From contig NZ_BCYX01000003.1 in the NCBI RefSeq assembly GCF_001598415.1, forward strand, positions 182,228 to 246,227: a stretch of DNA of 64,000 nt, read 5' to 3'. Positions 10,101-16,945 of the stretch are shown here, piece after piece. This DNA is from Sphingomonas mali NBRC 15500 (lineage in GTDB: Bacteria > Pseudomonadota > Alphaproteobacteria > Sphingomonadales > Sphingomonadaceae). Position 1 is the first letter of the stretch. Every line of letters starts with the position of its first letter. The notes beneath the pieces were generated by a model. That model saw only the letters and a program-made list of their open reading frames with translations. It was not told where the DNA came from and ran no database searches. A program made the translations under genes and the position numbers.

Positions 10101-10201
10101 GCCGCCGGCTTCGCATCCTGCGCAAATGCGGGCACGGATAGGCCCACCACCGCGATTGCCATGGCCGACGCGCCGGTGAAAATGATCGGGTTGCGCTTCA
10201 T
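7199..10201 (-). CDS. TonB-dependent outer-membrane receptor
   Basis: A 1000-residue outer-membrane transporter. It has a signal peptide (about residues 1-26, ending AFA), a linker, a TonB-box-like DIVVTG, a plug domain (AGKLPDNSITEVLQRVSGVTIVR, GIQVRGL) and a long 22-strand-type barrel ending in a terminal Phe (GINLAF), as needed for barrel assembly. There is no N-terminal STN signalling domain. The start is ATG 10201, with a strong GGAGGGG site just upstream; a longer frame to 10348 adds basic, non-signal-like residues. It is the first gene of an operon with two halogenase-like proteins. In this class such receptors usually import oligosaccharides or aromatic ligands; the ligand here is not identifiable from sequence. 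Confidence 0.93.
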   Translation of the reverse strand: MKRNPIIFTGASAMAIAVVGLSVPAFAQDAKPAADAPSAQDGGDAAKGDGKDIVVTGRRAALQAADERKRRSETIIDSVVADDAGKLPDNSITEVLQRVSGVTIVRFGALNDPDHYSVEGTGIQVRGLTGVASRLNGREIFSANNGRSLQFGDVTPEMMAAVDVYKASTADLIEGGTGGQIDLRTKVPFDYKDDRFHVAATGDLSMGDLARKGDLSGSILVTKRWSTPIGEIGILGDVAYSRLSSTSDFFRVEPYYRQHISGADYYIPGGYTYGEEQFQRTRTGIYGAVQWAPSDSLTFTGTFFQSRYKNRSGDWGAFVSSQSMAVDPTNSKFDSNNMLISTPELFNRDQSSFLPTGSTTSGGNKGAYASRTTTKDYSLSFDWSPTNSPLSIKGALQRVDSAQLSDRMDVFRDVAFPGGFGFDLSGDLPLVTMPAGSQAKFNDPANYFWAASMPHQEDNSGRLDSASLDLEYKFEDSFFKSIKIGGRAAKRTERDYNNGYNWAALGRGWNGDPQLTYANAAPGDVELHVFKNFFHGQAALPGNLMFPTDELVRRFNRAQLTASPPAGFCGAPGSDLYNNCSASGPLPQTGYGGAGGIRPIGFVLPFDRVDNETKTYAGYALARFGSEGLGLSGNVGVRVVHIENEGSGFVQQNGATFVRNGQLQTLVNMGVPRGGKASFTRVLPSINFDYALAPNAKIRFGYNITMDLPTFNALRASGSTGAATIGGANPGDPNIFTNFTADTGNPLLKPTMSNNFDLSLEYYPRPGTSFHLAPFYKRLTNLPVYSLTQRNVTFVFQDGTTETALAAATDYINSPKAATVKGFEIGGRIFFDKLPGVLSGLGFEGNYTFVDSKNPGDLYRDINGGIHNNAPLVGLSRHNFNAVLLYERKAVSFRVAYSWRSRYLQSTNSNGTNPTYNYFSAPGVSTPVQIALPIYGANYGQLEAGARFKVTENFSFSIQGTNLTNSMQRTLMGGYPGDKLYGRSWFQTDRRISTGINLAF

Positions 10202-10912
10202 CAATTCCCCTCCATTTGGGTTCCGCCGAATGGGACGATTCGCACTCCTGCGACGCCGATTCTGTGCTTCCGTCAGCCTGGCCGCTGCGCTTTCCCGCGC
10301 ACCGATTGGCCGATCTCGGCGTCTTTGGGACCATATTATGTCAGACAAGTCAACGAAAAAGGGAGCGTTACCAAAACCAATTCCCAGGCGGATGCCAGGT
10401 TATACCTGTTCCCTTGGGCCATTGATTTGGTTTGAATCTATTCCTTGCGGACCTGGCGCATTCAAAGCATCGCGGGCCGGTCCGGCGTCCCGGGTGGTGA
10501 AAATAGCTCGTGCAATTCGCAGGTCGCACCGCGCAGAAATGACGGCTGCAACCCGACATGATTGGCCAGCTTCCCACTGGCCAATTTCGCTGAACGATCG
10601 CGATGCACGCCACGAAATCGCGATGACTCAAGCCGATTCGATCAGGGCCTTCTGGGTGCAAGCAAACGCATCGTCACGTTGGCACAGCGCAGGGTTTCGC
10701 CCTGGGCAGATCATGGACCAGGTGATCTTAAGCCACGTCGCGCGCAACCTTGGAAAATTGGAAGGATCGCAACCGTGCGGCGAGGAGCGCCGTGCGACCG
10801 ACGTCCTGATCGACTACGGTGTGCTGCGTTTTCTCGGGCGGCAAGACCCGCCCCGGCCGACCGGCGGCTTGCCCGGACGTGCGATTTCGTCCGAACAAGC
10901 CGCCGCGCCTAC
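10202..10912. other. 711-bp intergenic region, receptor promoter side
   Basis: No frame here resembles a protein. The half next to the TonB receptor contains a LacI-type operator candidate (10361-10373) and a CAGGT-TAT-ACCTG inverted repeat (10396-10408), so it probably holds the receptor promoter and a leader of over 150 bases. In the remainder (about 10420-10912) I see nothing assignable. Confidence 0.5.
10361..10373 (-). promoter_or_regulatory. Candidate LacI-type operator upstream of TonB receptor
   Basis: On the minus strand TGGTAACGCTCCC matches the site before the aldehyde dehydrogenase (TGGTAGCGCTCTC) at 11 of 13 positions. It lies about 160 bp before the receptor start. This suggests co-regulation by the nearby LacI protein, but the distance is long and the palindrome imperfect. 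Confidence 0.35.
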
Positions 10913-11461
10913 TTATTGGAAGGTCTGCGACAAGTTGCCGACGCCGCCCATGGGGTCGGGCCCGAAGCGGTTCGGGCCGCTGGTACCGGGCAGGCACCAG
11001 AAGACAAGCAGAACGATCGAAGCAATCAGCGTCAGCAACGAACACAGGCCGCCCAGCATTATCAAGCTGGTATTCTGGTTGGCCGCGCCGGCGAAATTGA
11101 CGATCCAGCTGAGGATGGCCGGCCCCCAATAGATCATGATCCACCAGCCCGAGCGATCGGTGTCGTGCAGACGACGAATTTGCACCGCTAGCGTCGGGAT
11201 CAGCAAAGCCAGCCAGACGATGCCCAGAACCACCGCGATGATGCCCATCGAGGCGAACATGCCCATCATTCCGGCGACGCGCGGCGAACCGTCCGCATTC
11301 GCTCCCGCCATGCTCAGCGCGCCGGCGCCCATCACCATGATCCCGAAAAAGGCGACCATCCAGATGATGAGAAGCAGCAACATGAACATCCAGAATTCCT
11401 GCCGCCGCGACCGGCCGGAAAATTCGGCGTAGCGCTTCAGCGGCAACAACATCCAATCCAT
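10913..11461 (-). CDS. DUF805 inner-membrane protein (copy 2 of tandem pair)
   Basis: A 182-residue membrane protein with about four hydrophobic segments. It begins MDWMLLPLKRYAEFSGRSRRQEFW, the entry motif of DUF805 (YhaH-like) proteins, and has the conserved RRLHDTDRSGWW before the third helix and a CLPGTSGPNRFGPDP tail. The function of the family is unknown; members sit in the cytoplasmic membrane. It lies 45 bp downstream of a second DUF805 gene and shares its motifs throughout, so the two arose by tandem duplication. A GGGG-containing site (CGAAGGGGAAAATCC) precedes the ATG. Confidence 0.9.
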   Translation of the reverse strand: MDWMLLPLKRYAEFSGRSRRQEFWMFMLLLLIIWMVAFFGIMVMGAGALSMAGANADGSPRVAGMMGMFASMGIIAVVLGIVWLALLIPTLAVQIRRLHDTDRSGWWIMIYWGPAILSWIVNFAGAANQNTSLIMLGGLCSLLTLIASIVLLVFWCLPGTSGPNRFGPDPMGGVGNLSQTFQ

Positions 11462-11506
11462 GGATTTTCCCCTTCGTTCTGTTTTAGTCTTGTCCCAGCA
11501 GAGCGC

Positions 11507-12040
11507 TTACCGAAAGGTTTGCGCCAGATCGCCGGTGCTGCCCAAGGGATCCGGTCCAAAGCGGTTCGGGCCAGGCGTACCCGGCAGGCAATAAAAGACC
11601 AGCAACACGATCGCGCCCACCAGTCCGATGAGCGAGAAGATCCCGCCAACGGCGATCAGGCCGAGATTCTGGCCGGCGGCAGCGCCCAGCATGATGACCA
11701 GACCGATAACGTAGGGAATTACCGGCAACAGCAGCCACCAACCCGTCCGATCGGTGTCGTGAAGGCGGCGCATCGCGACCGCGATATTGGGCACCAGCGT
11801 CGCCAGCGACCATAACAGCCCAAGAATGCCTATGCTCGAGAACGTCGAAAAGCCGGTGACTCCTCCGGAGGAGAATGACGATGACGAACTCGGCCCCAGC
11901 CGAAAGCCCAGAATGCCATCAATGAATCCCAGAACGAGCCCGACGATGAGCGTGAACAGAATCCACATCCAGAATTCCATCCGGCGCGATCGCCCCTGGA
12001 AGTCCGCATAGCGCTTCAACGGCATCAACATCCATTCCAT
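11507..12040 (-). CDS. DUF805 inner-membrane protein (copy 1 of tandem pair)
   Basis: A 177-residue paralogue of the following gene: MEWMLMPLKRYADFQGRSRRMEFW, then a serine-rich insertion (GPSSSSSFSSGG) between the first two helices, RRLHDTDRTGWW, and CLPGTPGPNRFGPDPLG. About four transmembrane segments. ATG 12040 is chosen over an upstream frame to 12196 because it has AGGAGA a few bases upstream and gives the canonical DUF805 N-terminus. The serine-rich loop is absent from the other copy and is the main difference between them. Function unknown. Confidence 0.9.
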   Translation of the reverse strand: MEWMLMPLKRYADFQGRSRRMEFWMWILFTLIVGLVLGFIDGILGFRLGPSSSSSFSSGGVTGFSTFSSIGILGLLWSLATLVPNIAVAMRRLHDTDRTGWWLLLPVIPYVIGLVIMLGAAAGQNLGLIAVGGIFSLIGLVGAIVLLVFYCLPGTPGPNRFGPDPLGSTGDLAQTFR

Positions 12041-12283
12041 CGAACGTCTCCTGTTTGCTATCGTCTCGCGGGAATGCACGCCGGCCAAGCCGATGCTGCG
12101 ATATCCTCGCCGGTGAACGTCACCGACGGGCGCCCGTCGACCGCAGCAGGTCCTGAAATGCGGCAGATATGCAGCGCCAAATCCGGCGCCTTCCATCCCG
12201 TCATCGAGATGCTCCCCCGAGTCGCAGGGGCAGCCTGACGGCTTTGCGGGGGGAATACAACCAAATCCCCTTGGCGCAGTCCC

Positions 12284-13081
12284 TTAGCTGGACGGTACCC
12301 GACGGCGATAGCTCAGCGCTTCGGCGACATGGACCCGCCCGACGTCCGCCGCACCGGCCAGATCGGCGATCGTCCGCGCCACCCTGAGCACGCGCGTATA
12401 GCCTCGCGCCGACAGCCGCATCACTTCGGAGGCCTGGGCCAGCAAGGCGCGCCCGGCGTCGTCGGGCGTCGCCACCGCTTCGAGCAGATCGCCATCGGCC
12501 TCGGCATTGGTGCGGGCAGTGTCGTCGGCATAACGCCGTGCCTGGACTTGCCGCGCCGCCATCACGCGCCGCGCGACCTCCGCCGATCCTTCGGCCGGCG
12601 GAGGCAGAACGAGATCGGCGGCGCTGACCGATTGCACCTCGACGTGCAGGTCGATGCGATCGAGCAGTGGCCCCGACACCTTGGCCTGATAATCGGCGGC
12701 GCATCTGGGGGCGCGGGCACAGGCGAGCGACGCATCGCCGAGATGACCGCAGCGACACGGGTTCATCGCCGCGATGAGCTGCACGCGCGCCGGAAAGGTC
12801 ACATGCGCATTGGCGCGGGCGACGCTGACCGTCCCGGTCTCGAGCGGCTGGCGTAGCGAATCGAGCACGCCGCGCTGGAATTCGGGAAGCTCGTCGAGAA
12901 ACAGCACGCCGAGATGCGCCATGCTGACTTCGCCAGGCCGCACCTTGAGGCCGCCGCCGACCAACGCCGCCATCGACGCCGAATGATGCGGCGCGCGATA
13001 GGGCCTGGCCCGCGTGATCCGCCCGCCGTCAAGCGTCCCGGCGACCGACTGGACCATCGACACTTCGAGCGCCTCCGGCAT
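12284..13081 (-). pseudogene. comM: comM, 3' fragment (split by IS1595-type element)
   Basis: The C-terminal 262 or so residues of the ComM (YifB) AAA+ helicase that promotes branch migration during natural transformation. It contains Walker B GVLFLDELPEF, the arginine-finger region, a CRCG/C zinc-like segment (MNPCRCGHLGD...CARAPRC) and the Mg-chelatase C-terminal domain (LSARGYTRVLRVARTIADLAG...EALSYRR). It lacks the N-terminal domain and Walker A, which lie beyond the inserted element at 16933-17670. The apparent ATG at 13081 belongs to the element's terminal repeat. Removing the element and one copy of the 8-bp duplication gives an exact 1509-nt, 502-residue frame. Confidence 0.95.
13068..13075. 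repeat. 8-bp target-site duplication, left copy
   Basis: AGCGCCTC (GAGGCGCT in comM orientation) directly abuts the left terminal inverted repeat and is repeated at 16946-16953. The 8-bp size is the one reported for IS1595-family insertions. Confidence 0.9.
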
Positions 13082-13099
13082 TATGTAGCAAATGCACCA
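13076..13099 (+). repeat. Left terminal inverted repeat (24 bp)
   Basis: Begins CGGCATTATGTAGC and ends GCACCA; identical to the reverse complement of 16922-16945. Identity stops immediately inside the element, so 24 bp is the full length. Confidence 0.95.
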
Positions 13100-13143
13100 G
13101 CAGATAGATAGATGTAATCGTCCGTAGTGCGTAATGTCACCGT

Positions 13144-13578
13144 ATGACGGATTACATGGTAGAGGGCCTCGTCAAGAAGCGAGCCGAGATCGCGGGCGAG
13201 ATAGAGCGCCTTCACGTCACCCTTGGCCAGCTTGCCAAAGACCTGGAGCATATAGACGCCACGCTTCACATTCTCGCGCCAGAGATGGCGGTAGAGGCGA
13301 TCAAGTCCAAGGTGTTCCGCCCGCCCGCCGACTGGTCGAAGCGCGGGGAGATGACGCGGGTTGTTCTGTCGATCCTGCGAACCGCCAGAGCGCCTATGAC
13401 GACGCGGGAGATCGCAGAGCGCATGGTGGTGGAGCGCGGGCTACAGGCCACCACAGCGGCGCTCAACGCCATGACGCGGCGCGTTGCCTGCGCCCTACGC
13501 CGTCAGCGGGAATTGGGGCACGCGCGCTCTACAGAGGGCGAGGCGGGGTTTTGGCAGCTTTGGGAGATTGCGCGGTAG
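13144..13578 (+). CDS. Passenger protein of element: coiled coil plus winged-helix-like region, unknown function
   Basis: A 144-residue soluble protein starting 45 bp inside the left end of the element. Residues 8-50 (VKKRAEIAGEIERLHVTLGQLAKDLEHI) look like a coiled coil. Residues 70-142 (TRVVLSILRTARAPMTTREIAERMV...ALNAMTRRVACALRRQ) resemble a winged-helix DNA-binding fold, though no named family is recognised. No Shine-Dalgarno site is seen before ATG 13144; ATG 13156 is an alternative. Its position hard against the terminal repeat suggests it is transcribed inward from the element end. It could regulate transposition or be an accessory factor; function is not known. Confidence 0.65.
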   Translation: MTDYMVEGLVKKRAEIAGEIERLHVTLGQLAKDLEHIDATLHILAPEMAVEAIKSKVFRPPADWSKRGEMTRVVLSILRTARAPMTTREIAERMVVERGLQATTAALNAMTRRVACALRRQRELGHARSTEGEAGFWQLWEIAR

Positions 13579-13693
13579 CTGCAACCGCGTCCGGCCACGG
13601 GAGGGGTGCGACCGGACGCAGGAGCATGCTCTCGACGTACTGATTATGCGCAAGCGCTTCGCGAGATCAAGCGGTTGCGTCCGGATTGGCGCA

Positions 13694-14476
13694 TTATCCC
13701 ATTAATCGTTTTTGCCGGTTGCGCCGATCGGCTTCGATGGCGCTTCGGATCGCCGATGCCCCTAACCTACTTGCGGCAACGCAGTCGGCGTTGCCTTGGC
13801 GATCTTCTTCTTCAATTCGCTCTGCGCTTAACGCTTCCGCTGCCATCACGTATGACAGTTCGTCAACGTTCATGTGGTCGCGAAGGTTTGTCTTGTCGGG
13901 TAAGCCGCGCCGCGCGCGTAGTTCGTAAGACTTCCCGCCGAGTAGCGCCTGATAAACTGCCTCGGTGCATGCCATATAGCCTTTTTCGACTACGCCGTGT
14001 TCCTTTAGAACATCGGTATAGCCATTGCGATTGGAGCGAGCCAAGGCTCGCACCCCGGCCCAGTGGTTTGCTTCTACGGATGCCCGCTGCAGAATCTCGT
14101 CTGCTAGCGTTGCATCACCCGCCCTAAACCGAAGCCATATCTCGCGGACCTCTATTTCGAGTTTCGGGCTTAGGTAGCCAGCATAGGCGGCAGCAAGGAT
14201 CGGATGCGCGTATGTCCCCATTACACCACGTCCGCGTCCCGCATGGATCACCGGAGAGTTTGGCTTGCCGTCTTTAAGGTAACCGGCGGTTACCTTTTTC
14301 TGGAGTTCGGCTTGGAGTTCGCGCGAAGCTCGATTGCCGCGCCAGTGCTTCGGCGCCTTGGATTCCTTCGCGCCGGACAAGTCGAAGATATCATCCAGAC
14401 AAAGACGGCCTTCGCCATCCTCGCGAATCGGCTTACCGCGAAGGATGAGCCCGCTTGGTTGGTTGATTAGAGCCAT
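13694..14476 (-). CDS. KilA-N domain protein
   Basis: A 260-residue protein. The N-terminal half carries a KilA-N domain: GEGRLCLDDIFDLSGAKESKAPKHWRGNRASREL, then HAGRGRGVMGTYAHPILAAAYAGYLSPKLEIEVREIWLRF. KilA-N modules are DNA-binding folds common in phages and plasmids. The C-terminal half (GVRALARSNRNGYTDVLKEHGVVEKGYMACTEAVYQALLGGKS) resembles the region that follows KilA-N in other mobile-element proteins. AAGGA lies about ten bases before the ATG. It sits downstream of the transposase on the same strand but beyond a terminator hairpin, so it likely has its own promoter. It may act in element control or in competition with phages; neither is shown. Confidence 0.8.
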   Translation of the reverse strand: MALINQPSGLILRGKPIREDGEGRLCLDDIFDLSGAKESKAPKHWRGNRASRELQAELQKKVTAGYLKDGKPNSPVIHAGRGRGVMGTYAHPILAAAYAGYLSPKLEIEVREIWLRFRAGDATLADEILQRASVEANHWAGVRALARSNRNGYTDVLKEHGVVEKGYMACTEAVYQALLGGKSYELRARRGLPDKTNLRDHMNVDELSYVMAAEALSAERIEEEDRQGNADCVAASRLGASAIRSAIEADRRNRQKRLMG

Positions 14477-14586
14477 ATAAAGAGTTCCTTATGTGCCATG
14501 CACGGAACCCTTGACGGCTCCGGGTTTTTACCCCAGAGATCGCTTTACAAATCAAGTGCCGCTAGCCTCCGTGCTGGTGGTTGACG

Positions 14587-14619
14587 AAAACCCGCCGGTC
14601 TAGACCACCGGCGGGTTTT
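14587..14619. terminator. Bidirectional intrinsic terminator after transposase
   Basis: A perfect 13-bp stem (AAAACCCGCCGGT / ACCGGCGGGTTTT) with a 7-base loop, giving a U-run on both strands. It lies 75 bp after the transposase stop and 110 bp before the KilA-N gene, separating the two units. Confidence 0.85.
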
Positions 14620-14694
14620 TCGTTGTACGGCGACTCGATGTTCCGACGCAAGCCCCAGAGATTAACAAATGGTGAACATCGGTAGAACGCCCCC

Positions 14695-15657
14695 TCAGGC
14701 GCCGCGCTGCCAATATCCCGCCCACTTCCGCGACACACCCGACGCCATCGCGGCTTCGCCGACCATGTGAGCCTGCGTCCCGTTCGACACACGGCGGTTG
14801 TCCTCACGCCACGCCATCTCGCCAGCGTAGGCGTAGAGGTACGGACCTGAGATATGGTGGTGCGTGCCGATCTCGGCGCGACGGAGGCGAGAGAAGAAGC
14901 TTTCCGCCATGTTGGTGCAGGCACCGTTGAGCGAATAGGCTTCGCTGTGATTGATGCGGAGCGTTTCGTAGCGGGCGTGCAGAGCATCCCAATGGCTGGC
15001 TTCGTCGGCATGAACCACGGCGCCCGCCTCAACGACAGTGGCGACGATCTCCACGCCATCCGCTTCGCTCTTGCCAACAAAGGTGAGCATGTCGCCGTCG
15101 CGCTCGCGGACGACCACGACCGACTGGCGCTTGCCCGACTGCACCGCCTTGGTGCGGCGATCGACGCGGTTATCTTTGACGTTGGCAGGCTTCACGTAGC
15201 CGCCGAAATAGGCGCCATCGACTTCCACGACGCCGCCAAGGGTCTGGCCAGCATCCTCTAGTGCCATCGCCTCACGCAGCTTGTGCGAGAGAACGAAGGC
15301 GGTCTTGTATTGCACGTCCAGATCACGCGCGACCTGGAGGGCGGAAACGCCCTTAGCGCCGTTCACGAAGATGACGATCGCGGCGAGTAGATCCGTGTAG
15401 CTGAGCTTGCGGCTGGCGAAGATCGTGCCGCTGGTGACGCTGAATTGGTGATGGCAGGCAACGCACTTGAAGCGACGGCGCGACGTGATGTTGTACGTCT
15501 CGACACAGCCGCAACGCGGGCAAACGGCCTCCCCATCGTTCTCCGGCCAACGAAGCTGGCAGAACGTCTCATAAGCCTTGTCCTCGCCCATCTGGAAAAC
15601 AGCCTTGAGGCTGAGTGAGCGGGCGGCGGCAGAGAGGAGGAAATGTTGCATTGTCAT
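14695..15657 (-). CDS. IS1595 family transposase (ISXO2-like)
   Basis: A 320-residue transposase. The N-terminal zinc ribbon is CPRCGC...FKCVACHHQF (two CxxC pairs, about residues 44-70), followed by the SGTIFASRKLSYTDLLAAI helical segment and VQYKTAFVLSHKLREAM. The ISXO2 catalytic domain shows VVEVDGAYFGG (first Asp), VHADEASHWDAL (second Asp) and NMAESFFSRLRRAEIGTHHHIS with the conserved Asn/Glu region, ending with YAGEMAWREDNR. All expected motifs are present, so it may be active. Starts at 15657 or 15651 are both possible; neither has a strong ribosome site. It diverges from the DUF6471 gene across repeats that could be an operator. Confidence 0.92.
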   Translation of the reverse strand: MTMQHFLLSAAARSLSLKAVFQMGEDKAYETFCQLRWPENDGEAVCPRCGCVETYNITSRRRFKCVACHHQFSVTSGTIFASRKLSYTDLLAAIVIFVNGAKGVSALQVARDLDVQYKTAFVLSHKLREAMALEDAGQTLGGVVEVDGAYFGGYVKPANVKDNRVDRRTKAVQSGKRQSVVVVRERDGDMLTFVGKSEADGVEIVATVVEAGAVVHADEASHWDALHARYETLRINHSEAYSLNGACTNMAESFFSRLRRAEIGTHHHISGPYLYAYAGEMAWREDNRRVSNGTQAHMVGEAAMASGVSRKWAGYWQRGA

Positions 15658-15679
15658 CGTTTCCAGTGCTTATGCACTC

Positions 15680-15745
15680 TATATGATGACATTGCATACT
15701 GTTGTCAACGGCAATCGTATCGTATATGATGACAAATCACATCAT
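15680..15745. promoter_or_regulatory. Divergent control region between transposase and DUF6471 gene
   Basis: TATATGATGACA occurs twice as a direct repeat (15680-15691 and 15723-15734). The second copy overlaps an inverted repeat ATGATG-N8-CATCAT (15726-15745). The region is AT-rich and lies between two divergent starts, so it probably contains both promoters and an operator. Confidence 0.4.
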
Positions 15746-15758
15746 AGGAGCGCCGCAC

Positions 15759-15983
15759 TTGGTTCGCGAGAAGGAGTGGGAGGATAAGGTCAAGCGGCTG
15801 TTGAAGGCCGAGCTTGCCCGCAAGGGAATGACCTACGCCGATCTGGTCGGAAAGCTGGCAGACATTGGCGTGATGGACTCCGAGCCCAATATCAGGAACA
15901 AGATCAGCCGGGGCAAATTCACAGCGGTATTCTTGATCCAATGCCTAGAAGCAATCGGAGTAACGTCGCTTAAACTAGACTAG
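15759..15983 (+). CDS. DUF6471 family small protein
   Basis: About 74 residues: VREKEWEDKVKRLLKAEL, ARKGMTYADLVGKLADIGV, then PNIRNKISRGKFTAVFLIQCLEAIGV. This is the DUF6471 pattern, which resembles a helix-turn-helix of repressor type (YADLVGKLA...NIRNKISRGKF). I chose the TTG at 15759 because AGGAG lies eight bases upstream and the protein then starts at the conserved WEDKVKRLLKAEL block. ATGs at 15726/15729 are possible but have no ribosome site. It diverges from the transposase, so a role as repressor of the element is plausible. Its stop overlaps the stop of the convergent membrane-protein gene by four bases. Confidence 0.75.
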   Translation: MVREKEWEDKVKRLLKAELARKGMTYADLVGKLADIGVMDSEPNIRNKISRGKFTAVFLIQCLEAIGVTSLKLD

Positions 15984-16876
15984 TCCTTCGCAATTTTTTT
16001 CAGCAACGCTGCGGCTTTGGCCAAGCCTTCGGCAACATCTTTTCGCTCTTCATCTGATTTGAATAGCTTCATCGTTTCGTCATATCTGATTACGTTTTCC
16101 CCCGCGCTCAATCGCATGCTGTCCCATAGTTCGAGGGATTTACTGTGCAGGCCATCCTCTGAAACCAATTGTATGTCGAGATTTTCGAAGGATAGAGACG
16201 GATATGGCGTCCATCCAAAGGTGTCGGGCAATTCGCGACGAAGGCCCTTTGGGATCGGCACATGAAGCCAGAGAGGGCCGTAATATCCCGGTTCTAACGG
16301 CGATCCGGTTGTGCAACTCTCTTTCAAAAGAACGCTGAGTTTGACGTATCGGCGCGTGCTGTCTCCGGCCACATATGTGAACTTTATATCTCCGCTAACT
16401 ACCCCGAAGCGGAATGGGACGGTGCCTAAGTTGATGACCCACAGCATCAATAAGATACTGTCGTCCTCTTCGAAGAATGGCACCATTCGCCCAAGCCATG
16501 CCCGCAGTGGGCTCCCGCCTTCGATGGGCGCATCCGGCTTGCGTAATATGTATTTTCGGACGGCCGCAATGATGGCGTCCCAATAGGCGAAGATGAGCGC
16601 GCCTACCACGAACCCAAGCGGGAATGACTTTGGGACATACGCCCCGATGGCCCACAGGGTATCCATCAGACGATCCCAATTCGACAGCGTGGTGTCGATC
16701 TTTTCTTTCTCCGCCAGTCTCTCGATATTGAGATTCCAGACAGGTTGGACGAAAACTTGCCAAACCGCGTACAGCGCGGCGAGCACCAGTGCGACTGGTC
16801 GTTTCTTGTTCCCCATGTAACTTTCATAGCGCTCTTCGTTCCTTTTTAGGAACGGCAAAAGCAGCAATGTAACCAT
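15980..16876 (-). CDS. Two-helix membrane protein of unknown function, passenger of element
   Basis: A 298-residue protein, or 278 if it starts at the internal ATG 16816 (MGNKKRP). Two hydrophobic segments are visible near the N-terminus: PVALVLAALYAVWQVFV and SFPLGFVVGALIFAYWDAI. They are followed by a soluble domain of about 190 residues with beta-strand character and a C-terminal charged helix (DEERKDVAEGLAKAAALLKKIAKD). I do not recognise a family. Codon use and base composition are clearly more AT-rich than the host genes, consistent with recent arrival. It is transcribed away from the right end of the element, its start about 46 bp from the terminal repeat. Confidence 0.7.
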   Translation of the reverse strand: MVTLLLLPFLKRNEERYESYMGNKKRPVALVLAALYAVWQVFVQPVWNLNIERLAEKEKIDTTLSNWDRLMDTLWAIGAYVPKSFPLGFVVGALIFAYWDAIIAAVRKYILRKPDAPIEGGSPLRAWLGRMVPFFEEDDSILLMLWVINLGTVPFRFGVVSGDIKFTYVAGDSTRRYVKLSVLLKESCTTGSPLEPGYYGPLWLHVPIPKGLRRELPDTFGWTPYPSLSFENLDIQLVSEDGLHSKSLELWDSMRLSAGENVIRYDETMKLFKSDEERKDVAEGLAKAAALLKKIAKD

Positions 16877-16921
16877 TTCCGATGCAATCGCCCTCGCTAG
16901 ATGGGGTCAGTGTCATCGCCT

Positions 16922-16945
16922 TGGTGCATTTGCTACATAATGCCG
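16922..16945 (-). repeat. Right terminal inverted repeat (24 bp)
   Basis: Exact reverse complement of 13076-13099, directly followed by the second copy of the 8-bp duplication. Confidence 0.95.

Larger units (their letters stand above)
13076..16945. mobile_element. IS1595-type transposable element with passenger genes inserted in comM
   Basis: A 3,870-bp element bounded by perfect 24-bp inverted repeats and an 8-bp target duplication. It contains an ISXO2/IS1595-type transposase, a KilA-N-domain protein, a DUF6471 small protein, a two-helix membrane protein and a small coiled-coil protein. The right half is clearly more AT-rich than the surrounding chromosome. IS1595-family elements are typically about 1 kb, but some are known to carry passenger genes. 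There is one transposase and one pair of ends, so this is a single unit and not a composite of two insertion sequences. Confidence 0.92.

Noticed and set aside
12058..12264. 68-residue minus-strand frame between DUF805 and comM
   Set aside because: It lacks a ribosome site, known motif or signal. The stretch MTGWKAPDLALHICRISG could be real, but conservation is untested, so it is left out.
13076..16945. Composite transposon of two insertion sequences
   Set aside because: Only one transposase and one pair of ends exist. There are no inner IS copies, so it is a single element with passenger genes.
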